Position numbers and translations under genes: made by a program. The notes under the pieces were generated by a model. The model had not been told where the DNA came from. It worked only from the letters and a program-made list of their open reading frames with translations, and did not search any database. From NCBI GenBank assembly GCA_042096455.1, contig JBELLU010000062.1, forward strand, positions 1 to 8,104: a DNA stretch of 8,104 nt. The letters run 5' to 3'. This stretch comes from UBA7445 sp042096455 (GTDB lineage Bacteria > Verrucomicrobiota > Verrucomicrobiia > Opitutales > Coraliomargaritaceae). This document shows, piece by piece, positions 1-5,232 of the stretch. Position 1 is the first letter of the stretch, and each line of letters starts with the position of its first letter.

Positions 1-212
1 GGCAAATCCTTGGTTGAAGCAATGAAACTGCGGGGTAGCTTTAAATCGCCCAGAATTTTAGATCGCAGGTGCAGGGTTTGCGCATCCGAACCGGGGAGCA
101 CCTCGCCCAGCAGACGTTCCCCGCTTTTAAGCTCTACCTCCTTGGTCGCTGCGGCGAGGCTCAGTGGGAGCAATACCATCAGCGTCAAATACCTCATCCT
201 TTGCTGCTTCAT
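1..212 (-). CDS. Exported DUF481-like protein, N-terminal fragment (cut by the left window edge)
   Basis: Reading leftward from an ATG at 212-210 there is an open frame of 70 codons that runs off the window. The first ~23 residues have two or three basic residues, then a hydrophobic run (YLTLMVLLPLSLAAA), which reads as a Sec signal peptide, so the product is probably exported. The mature start (KEVELKSGERLLGEV, then an LHLRSKILGDLKLPRSFI-like stretch) resembles the short beta-strand segment before the DUF481 outer-membrane barrel in many Verrucomicrobia proteins, where a 'LKNGDRLTG' phrase is typical. That assignment is from memory of the family and only the leader is visible, so the barrel itself is not confirmed. 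An AGGA lies 12 bases before the ATG, a rather long spacing. A second in-frame ATG at 197-195 is possible but would shorten the signal peptide. It follows rny by 60 bp on the same strand and could be co-transcribed. Confidence 0.55.
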   Translation of the reverse strand, partial: MKQQRMRYLTLMVLLPLSLAAATKEVELKSGERLLGEVLPGSDAQTLHLRSKILGDLKLPRSFIASTKDL

Positions 213-272
213 TTTTTTAAATATTCCTATCTTATGCGTGATTTTTAAAAACTTAGCAAGCAATTGCCTCGC
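213..272 (-). other. rny to DUF481-like intergenic spacer, no clear terminator
   Basis: This 60-bp AT-rich gap holds an 8-bp palindrome (gcaattgc, 260-267). On the minus strand it also gives a very short stem (GGCAA with TTGCT, one G-U pair) followed four bases later by five T residues. The stem is too short to be called an intrinsic terminator with confidence, so read-through from rny into the downstream gene remains possible. No convincing promoter hexamers are seen. Confidence 0.3.
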
Positions 273-1766
273 CTACACCGCCGTTTCCGTAAACCTTTGT
301 TCGCGGATTACCGTGATTTCAATACTGCCCGGGTAATTCAGTTCGCTCTCAATACGACCGCGAATGCGGCGCGCTATTTGTCGGGCATCCTCATCTGTGA
401 TGCTTCCGGGGTCCACAATCACGCGGACCTCCCGGCCGGATTGAATCGCAAAGGCATCGCTCACCCCTTTTTCTTCTTTCGCAATTGTTTCAATGCTCCG
501 CACCCGCCCGATGAAACTATCAATCGAGGAAGTGCGTACCCCCGGCCGCACCGCTGAGAGCGAATCACCCACCATCACCAGACCGGCATAAACGCTTTCC
601 GCAGGCACTTCCTTGTGATGTGCCGCAATCGCATTCACCACCTGTGCGCCCTCGCCGCAACGCCGCGCGATGTCCGCGCCCGCAATGGCGTGACTGCTGG
701 CGTAGTCCTCGTCCACCGCCTTGCCGAGGTCGTGCAATAACCCCGCCCGCTTCGCAATGACGGGGTCCAGACCCACCTCCGAGGCAAGCAGGGCACAGAT
801 GTTTGCAACTTCAATGGAGTGCTCGAGGGTGTTCTGATTGTTCGAAAGCCGGTAGTTCAACTTACCCAACAAGCCAACGATTTCGGGGTGCATCGTGCTG
901 AGACGCAGACGGCGCAGTGCGGTCTCACCGATCTGCACAATATTCGCATCCATATCATCCTCCGCCGCAAGCACCGCCTCCTCAATACTCGCAGGTTGGA
1001 TGCGCCCATCCCGCAACAAGGCCTCCAGTGCAATCCGGGCAATCTCGCGGCGCACCGGATCAAAGCTCGAAATCAAAACCGAGTCGGGTGCCTCGTCGAT
1101 CAAGAGCGTTGTCCCGGTGGCATGTTCAAAGGTGCGGATGTTGCGGCCGTCCTTCCCGATGATGCGTCCCTTGAGCGCTTCCTCCGGGAGAGCCACCACC
1201 GTCGCGGTGGCATCGTGCATCGGCTTGCTGGTGATGCGTTGCATCGCCGCCAGTAAAATACGTTGCGCTTCCTCCTTTATCGAGGACTCACTCTCCCCTA
1301 GATATTCCTGCCGCAAAGACCGCAGCTCCGTCTCACATTCCCTTCGCGTGTCCTTGAGTAATATTTCCCGCGCTTCCGCCGCATCCATTTGGCTGATTTG
1401 GTGCAGCTTCATGCGATACAGGCGGCGGGTCTTCTCTGCCTCCTTGTCGCCCGATTCCATTTCCTGTTGCACGTCCTCAATTTCCTGTGCCTTGCGCGTC
1501 AACTTCTCACGTTCCAAATTGAGCTGAGATTCAAGCCGCGCCAACTCGCGCCCCTGCAAATCCTGCTCCGCTTCTTTGCTGCGGAATTTCACCTCCAGCG
1601 CCGACTCCTTCTCCCGCAACCCCAACTCCGCTTCTCTCGCTTCCACTACTCCGGTTTGTTCACGCGCCTGCAGGAGGGTCAGGTAATACCGCCGCAGCAA
1701 CAATGCAGTCACGGCGGTCGAGGCACCCGCTACTACAAATATCACGGTTAGTGAGTTCCAGTCCAT
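273..1766 (-). CDS. rny: Ribonuclease Y (membrane-anchored endoribonuclease)
   Basis: A 497-residue protein with the full RNase Y architecture (B. subtilis enzyme about 520). Residues 7-26 are a hydrophobic N-terminal membrane anchor. Residues ~35-165 are a charged, heptad-like coiled coil rich in Glu, Arg and Lys. A KH RNA-binding domain follows (GRIIGKDGRNIR at 200-211, with the GxxG loop). The HD metal-dependent hydrolase domain comes next: H316, the HD pair H345-D346 in LLHDLGKA, HH at 383-384 and D401 in the GDSLSAVRPG stretch. The C-terminal tail (ITVIREQR) is also family-typical. All expected catalytic residues are visible, so the gene looks intact. RNase Y starts bulk mRNA decay with single-strand endonucleolytic cuts at the inner membrane face. 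The ATG at 1766-1764 puts the anchor at the N terminus; no clear Shine-Dalgarno precedes it. Confidence 0.96.
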   Translation of the reverse strand: MDWNSLTVIFVVAGASTAVTALLLRRYYLTLLQAREQTGVVEAREAELGLREKESALEVKFRSKEAEQDLQGRELARLESQLNLEREKLTRKAQEIEDVQQEMESGDKEAEKTRRLYRMKLHQISQMDAAEAREILLKDTRRECETELRSLRQEYLGESESSIKEEAQRILLAAMQRITSKPMHDATATVVALPEEALKGRIIGKDGRNIRTFEHATGTTLLIDEAPDSVLISSFDPVRREIARIALEALLRDGRIQPASIEEAVLAAEDDMDANIVQIGETALRRLRLSTMHPEIVGLLGKLNYRLSNNQNTLEHSIEVANICALLASEVGLDPVIAKRAGLLHDLGKAVDEDYASSHAIAGADIARRCGEGAQVVNAIAAHHKEVPAESVYAGLVMVGDSLSAVRPGVRTSSIDSFIGRVRSIETIAKEEKGVSDAFAIQSGREVRVIVDPGSITDEDARQIARRIRGRIESELNYPGSIEITVIREQRFTETAV

Positions 1767-1821
1767 AAGTCTTGTGCTATTCTAAATAGTAAAGACAACC
1801 GGGGTTAATTGCCCTCTGAGA

Positions 1822-1860
1822 TCAAAGCGCGTGTTTTTTTAGCAAAAGCTCGCCCTTTGA
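1822..1860. repeat. Imperfect inverted repeat in the rny leader
   Basis: Ten-base arms tcaaagcgcg (1822-1831) and cgccctttga (1851-1860) pair at 9 of 10 positions. They enclose a 19-base loop that itself contains a small 3-bp hairpin (agcaaaagct, 1841-1850). On the minus strand no T tract follows, so it does not look like an intrinsic terminator for polX. If the promoter at 1870-1897 is real, this structure would sit within a few bases of the 5' end of the rny transcript. Confidence 0.45.
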
Positions 1861-1869
1861 TTTTTCTGC

Positions 1870-1897
1870 ATTAAATCCCTAATTTGCTCAATTTCAA
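1870..1897 (-). promoter_or_regulatory. Candidate sigma-70 promoter for rny
   Basis: On the minus strand TTGAAA (1897-1892) is followed 16 bases later by TTTAAT (1875-1870). Each matches five of six consensus positions (TTGACA, TATAAT). It lies 17 bp after the polX stop and predicts a start of transcription near 1863, giving a leader of about 97 bases before the rny ATG. A weaker alternative nearer the gene is TTAACC with TAGAAT, 18 bases apart. Prediction is from sequence alone. Confidence 0.4.
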
Positions 1898-1913
1898 GCA
1901 CGCATCGAACTTC

Positions 1914-3650
1914 CTAGCGGCGCTCCGCAAACCAGCGCTCCACCCCCGCCCGGTCGCGGCAATTCAAGACCTGTTCCTCCGGCAAACAGCCCTTCCGCGC
2001 GATATTCACCCCCGCCAGGTAATACTCCAGCCCCCCGGTGCTGTGCGCATCGGGATTGATCGCGCAATGCAGCCCGCGCTCCGCCGCCCGCCGCCACAGG
2101 CGCCAGTCGAGGTCCAGCCGTTGCGGGTTCGCATTGATCTCGATGATCACCCGATTCGCAATGGCGGCATCGATGATTTTCGCCAAATCAATAGCGTAGG
2201 GTTCCCGCCGCAAGAGCAGGCGCCCGGTCGGGTGACCCAGCATCGTGGTCGCGGGGTGCTCAATCGCACGTATCACCCGCGCCGTCATATCCGCCTCACG
2301 CATCCCAAACCCCGAATGCACCGAAACCACCACGTAATCCAGCGCCGCGAGCGTCGCATCCTCCAAATCCAGTGAACCATCCTTTAAAATATCACACTCA
2401 ATCCCCGCAAAGAGATGCGCCGCACCAGAACCGGTGGCATTAAAGGCGCGGACTTTTTCAAGCTGCTTGAGCACCCGGCGATCATCCAAGCCATTTGCCT
2501 GAAAACTCGCTTTCGAATGATCCGCCAAGCCGAGGTATTCAAATCCCATCGCCGCCGCCGCAGTTGCCATCGCTTCCAAGCTGTCCCGCCCGTCCGAGGC
2601 ATCGGTGTGATTATGAAAAACGCCCCTCACCTTTTCCGGCTTCAAGAGCTCCGGCATCGCGCCGCCCTCCGCCGCTTCCAACTCGCCCATTCCCTCGCGC
2701 AACTCCGGCGCGATCTCCGCCAATCCCAGAAATTCAAACAAGCCCGCCTCGGTCTCGATTCCATGCCCTTCAGGCTTCGCATCCGCCTCGCCCTTCTTCG
2801 TCAGACCCCACTCGCTCAAACTGTAACCCCGCGCCAGCGCCCGTTGCCTCAAAGCGACATTGTGTTCCTTCGATCCCGTAAAATGGTGCAGCGCAAAGGC
2901 AAATTGCCCCTCCGGCACCACCCGTAAATCCGCCTGCAAGCCGCCCTCCAGACGCACACTCGATTTCGTGGTGCCCTGCGCCGTCACCGATTCAACCGCA
3001 GGCTGCGAAACAAACCACGCCATCACGGGATCGACCTCCGAGGCCGCTACCACAAAATCCAAATCCCCCACCGTTTCCTTTAAACGCCGCAAGCTCCCAG
3101 CAATCTCCGCCCGCTTAACCTCCGGAAGTCCGCGCAACCCCTCCAGAATCGGACCCGCCACCGCATCCGCTTTCCACCATAAATGCCGTTTCGCATAGGC
3201 CGCCCGTTGCGCGATTCCGCTCAGAATTTTCTCCGCAGTCTTTGCGCCGAATCCCTTGATGGCCGCCACCGAGCCGTCTTCACAGGCACCCTTCAAGGCG
3301 TCGATGCCCACGATCCCCAGCGCCTCGTTCAGTTTGCGCACCCGCTTCGCCCCCAGCCCGGGAATCTCCAGCATCTCGATCAAGCCGGGCTCCACCGAAG
3401 CTCGCAGTTTGTCCAAAAACGGCAACGCCCCACTCCTTCGCAAAGTCGCCACTTTCTCGATCAGCGCCGACCCGATCCCCGGCACCCTTCCCAATTCATC
3501 CGCCTCCAATAACGCATCCAAATCACCTTCCAATGTCTCCAGCGCTCGCGCCCCGGTTTGATACGCCCGAATCTTGAAGGGGTTCTCACCCCGCAACTCC
3601 AATAAAACCGCGATCTCTTCCAGCGCCGTGACTATTTCCGTCTTCGTCAT
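1914..3650 (-). CDS. polX: DNA polymerase/3'-5' exonuclease PolX (family X with PHP domain)
   Basis: A 578-residue protein of the bacterial PolX type (B. subtilis about 570). The N-terminal third is the Pol beta-like helical region with three helix-hairpin-helix motifs (VPGIGSALIEK 56-66, IPGLGAKRVRKL 96-107, IKGFGAKTAEKIL 131-143). The palm nucleotidyltransferase has GSLRR (185-189), GDLD (195-198, metal-binding D196 and D198) and the probable third aspartate D241. The C-terminal PHP phosphoesterase has HNHTDASDG (346-354), ADHS (376-379), E417, H445, GHPTG (472-476) and PDAH (533-536). Both active sites look complete. The family fills short gaps in base-excision and related repair, and the PHP domain supplies 3'-5' exonuclease and AP-site processing. 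The ATG sits 3 bp after the stop of the upstream regulator gene, with GGAGGG 13 bases ahead inside that gene, so translation is probably coupled. Confidence 0.96.
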   Translation of the reverse strand: MTKTEIVTALEEIAVLLELRGENPFKIRAYQTGARALETLEGDLDALLEADELGRVPGIGSALIEKVATLRRSGALPFLDKLRASVEPGLIEMLEIPGLGAKRVRKLNEALGIVGIDALKGACEDGSVAAIKGFGAKTAEKILSGIAQRAAYAKRHLWWKADAVAGPILEGLRGLPEVKRAEIAGSLRRLKETVGDLDFVVAASEVDPVMAWFVSQPAVESVTAQGTTKSSVRLEGGLQADLRVVPEGQFAFALHHFTGSKEHNVALRQRALARGYSLSEWGLTKKGEADAKPEGHGIETEAGLFEFLGLAEIAPELREGMGELEAAEGGAMPELLKPEKVRGVFHNHTDASDGRDSLEAMATAAAAMGFEYLGLADHSKASFQANGLDDRRVLKQLEKVRAFNATGSGAAHLFAGIECDILKDGSLDLEDATLAALDYVVVSVHSGFGMREADMTARVIRAIEHPATTMLGHPTGRLLLRREPYAIDLAKIIDAAIANRVIIEINANPQRLDLDWRLWRRAAERGLHCAINPDAHSTGGLEYYLAGVNIARKGCLPEEQVLNCRDRAGVERWFAERR

Positions 3651-3653
3651 CCC

Positions 3654-3968
3654 CTACGCATCACCCTCCAGAACCGTTGCCAGCTCAGCCTGCAACTCGC
3701 TCAACACCTCCGGACGTACCCAGTAAATCATATCCCGACACATCTTCTTGTTCGTGATGATTCCCGCCTGCCGCAAGACCCGCAAGTGATGCGAGGTCGA
3801 CGGCTGCGAAAGCCCGATCCGTTCCGCAATCTTTGATACATTGCAGGCCTCCTCACAACTCGGCTCCGATGGCAGCATCCGCAGAATCCGTAAACGCACC
3901 GGATCACCAATCGCCCAAAATTGCCGCGCCATCGTTTCCATCTCTAAATTTGCTTCTTCGCTTTGCAT
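3654..3968 (-). CDS. ArsR-family winged-helix transcriptional regulator
   Basis: A protein of 104 residues from the ATG at 3968-3966. An in-frame TTG at 3980-3978 would add four residues, but no ribosome site supports it and it falls inside the promoter region. Seen in order: the helix carrying GDPVRLRIL, a helix-turn-helix with the recognition segment SQPSTSHHLRVLRQAGI, then a beta wing ending in RDMIYWV. This is the ArsR/SmtB fold, a dimeric repressor whose DNA binding is released by a ligand. Three cysteines (38, 42 and 77 in ATG numbering) are visible: two as CEEAC just before helix 3 and one in the wing as KKMCRD. They do not reproduce the classical ELCVCDL arsenic site but could bind a metal or sense redox. 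The gene precedes polX by 3 bp and is divergent from kamA, making autoregulation and control of both neighbours plausible. The true effector is unknown. Confidence 0.9.
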   Translation of the reverse strand: MQSEEANLEMETMARQFWAIGDPVRLRILRMLPSEPSCEEACNVSKIAERIGLSQPSTSHHLRVLRQAGIITNKKMCRDMIYWVRPEVLSELQAELATVLEGDA

Positions 3969-3975
3969 TGACTTA

Positions 3976-4007
3976 TTCAAATATATCTATACATCTACTC
4001 ATTTAAA
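3976..4007. promoter_or_regulatory. Inverted repeat, candidate ArsR-type operator between arsR and kamA
   Basis: TTCAAAT (3976-3982) and ATTTAAA (4001-4007) are inverted copies with one mismatch, 18 bases apart, in an AT-rich stretch. Within the spacer is a near-direct repeat, atctatac/atctactc (3985-4000). The dyad overlaps the -35 candidates of both divergent genes, where a repressor dimer would block transcription. ArsR-family operators are usually AT-rich dyads near their own promoter, which fits. The match is short and could be chance in AT-rich DNA. Confidence 0.35.
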
Positions 4008-4010
4008 CAA
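3981..4010 (-). promoter_or_regulatory. Weak candidate promoter for arsR-polX
   Basis: On the minus strand TTGTTT (4010-4005) is followed by ATATAT (3986-3981) at 18 bases, or GATATA at 17. Transcription would then begin around 3975, only a few bases before the ATG at 3968, so the mRNA would have almost no leader. That also argues against the TTG start at 3980. The -10 match is poor, so this is tentative. Confidence 0.25.
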
Positions 4011-4029
4011 GCTCTAATTTCGTTACAAT
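4002..4029 (+). promoter_or_regulatory. Candidate promoter for the kamA-like gene
   Basis: TACAAT at 4024-4029 matches five of six positions of the -10 consensus, and TTTAAA at 4002-4007 is an acceptable -35 at 16 bases. The predicted start of transcription, near 4036-4037, is about six bases before the ATG at 4043. No Shine-Dalgarno is seen in that interval (ctcgcacctccc), so the transcript could be nearly leaderless. The -35 overlaps the -35 candidate of the divergent arsR promoter. Confidence 0.4.
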
Positions 4030-4042
4030 CCTCGCACCTCCC

Positions 4043-5230
4043 ATGTTTCCAAACGACGCCTTAGAAAATTGGCATTCCGGACAAGGCCATTGGGCCCATG
4101 TCGACCCCGCCGACTGGAACGACTGGAAGTGGCAGCTCAAAAACCGCCTCACCTCCCTCGGGGATTTGGAACAATACCTCGAACTCGACCCCGATGAGCG
4201 CGCCGGTTGCCTTTTCGCCAACCAGAAACTCGCCCTCGCGATCACGCCCTATTTCTTCAACCTCATCAATCCCGCCGATCCCGCCGATCCCATCCGCCGC
4301 CAGGTCGTCCCGCGCGCTGAAGAGACCCAAACCGCCCCCGAGGAACGCCTCGACCCCGTCGGCGAAGAAGAATCCAAAGCGGTGGACGGCATCATTCACC
4401 GCTACCCCGACCGCGTCCTCTTTCTTGTTACCGACCGTTGCGCCGCCTATTGCCGCTACTGCACCCGCAGCCGCCTCGTCTCCAACGCTCAGGATTACAA
4501 CTTCCACCCCGAGTTCGACGCGAGCCTCCAATACATCCGCGAACACCCCGAAATCCGCGACGTCCTCCTCAGCGGCGGCGACCCCCTCCTGCTCTCCGAC
4601 AACAAACTCGACCACCTCCTCCGCGAACTCCGCGCCATCCCCCACGTCGAATTCATTCGTATCGGTTCCCGCATCCCCGTCTTTCTCCCCCAGCGCATCA
4701 CCCCCACCCTCACGGAAATCCTCAAAAAACACGGCCCGGTGTGGATGAGTATTCACGTCAATCACCCCAACGAGTGTACCCACGCCCTCCGCGAAGCCTG
4801 CGAACGCCTCGCCTTCGCGGGAGTCCCTCTCGGCAACCAGTCCGTCCTCTTAAAAGGCGTCAATAACGATCCTGCGGTCCTCCAGTCCCTCATCCACCGC
4901 CTCCTCATGATGCGGGTGCGCCCCTATTACCTCTACCAGTGCGACCTCATTACCGGCAGTGCCCACCTCCGCACCGACCCCCGCGAAGGCATCGAACTGA
5001 TCCGTTCCCTCCGCGGCCACACCACCGGTTACGCCATCCCACAATTCGTCATCGACGCCCCCGGCGGCGGCGGGAAAATCCCCCTCAACCCCGATTACGT
5101 TGAGAAAATCACGGACGAGGAACTCATCCTGCGCAACTTTCAGGGTGACACCTACCGCTACCCCCTTAACCGCAACGCCCTCCAGCACCAAAACCCGGAA
5201 GTCCCCCTCCCGAGCCCCATCCTCGCGTAG
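4043..5230 (+). CDS. kamA: KamA-family radical SAM lysine 2,3-aminomutase homologue
   Basis: A 395-residue radical SAM/PLP enzyme. The cluster motif CAAYCRYC places C133, C137 and C140 as ligands of the [4Fe-4S] cluster that cleaves S-adenosylmethionine; SGGD (177-180) is the usual SAM-contact motif. K345 in DAPGGGGK is the expected PLP lysine. D301 (in YQCDL) and D338 (in VIDAPGG) match the two aspartates that hold the substrate amino group in clostridial lysine 2,3-aminomutase (D293, D330), favouring L-lysine to beta-lysine over the glutamate enzymes. The N-terminal WNDWKWQLKNRL is also KamA-like and the protein is longer than EpmB (about 340). It ends soon after LRNFQGDTYRYPLN and lacks the CxCxxC zinc tail of the clostridial enzyme. 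No ablB-type acetyltransferase or epmA lies in the window, so the fate of beta-lysine (osmolyte, EF-P modification or other) is open. Third positions are strongly C-rich. Confidence 0.88.
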   Translation: MFPNDALENWHSGQGHWAHVDPADWNDWKWQLKNRLTSLGDLEQYLELDPDERAGCLFANQKLALAITPYFFNLINPADPADPIRRQVVPRAEETQTAPEERLDPVGEEESKAVDGIIHRYPDRVLFLVTDRCAAYCRYCTRSRLVSNAQDYNFHPEFDASLQYIREHPEIRDVLLSGGDPLLLSDNKLDHLLRELRAIPHVEFIRIGSRIPVFLPQRITPTLTEILKKHGPVWMSIHVNHPNECTHALREACERLAFAGVPLGNQSVLLKGVNNDPAVLQSLIHRLLMMRVRPYYLYQCDLITGSAHLRTDPREGIELIRSLRGHTTGYAIPQFVIDAPGGGGKIPLNPDYVEKITDEELILRNFQGDTYRYPLNRNALQHQNPEVPLPSPILA

Positions 5231-5232
5231 GC

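Noticed and set aside
244..272. Intrinsic terminator after rny
   Set aside because: The stem is only about five base pairs including a G-U pair, with a short T run; too weak to list as a terminator.
819..1256. Plus-strand open frames inside rny and polX (for example 819-1256, 2415-2927)
   Set aside because: They are reverse-frame shadows of intact, well-recognised genes, with atypical composition and no ribosome sites.
1832..1850. T-tract plus small hairpin as a polX terminator
   Set aside because: In the minus direction the hairpin is followed by A residues, not T, so it lacks the intrinsic terminator form.
4270..4290. Tandem 9-bp repeat (cccgccgat) encoding PADPADP
   Set aside because: The equivalent PNDPNDP exists in clostridial lysine aminomutase, so it is a conserved protein feature and not a DNA repeat element.
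4098..4748. Plus-strand open frame of 216 codons overlapping kamA in another frame
   Set aside because: A Ser/Pro/Thr/Ala-rich out-of-frame reading; the kamA frame carries all catalytic motifs.
4061..4783. Minus-strand open frame of 240 codons antisense to kamA
   Set aside because: Low-complexity Gly/Val/Glu/Ala composition with no recognisable motif; a mirror of the C-rich third positions of kamA.
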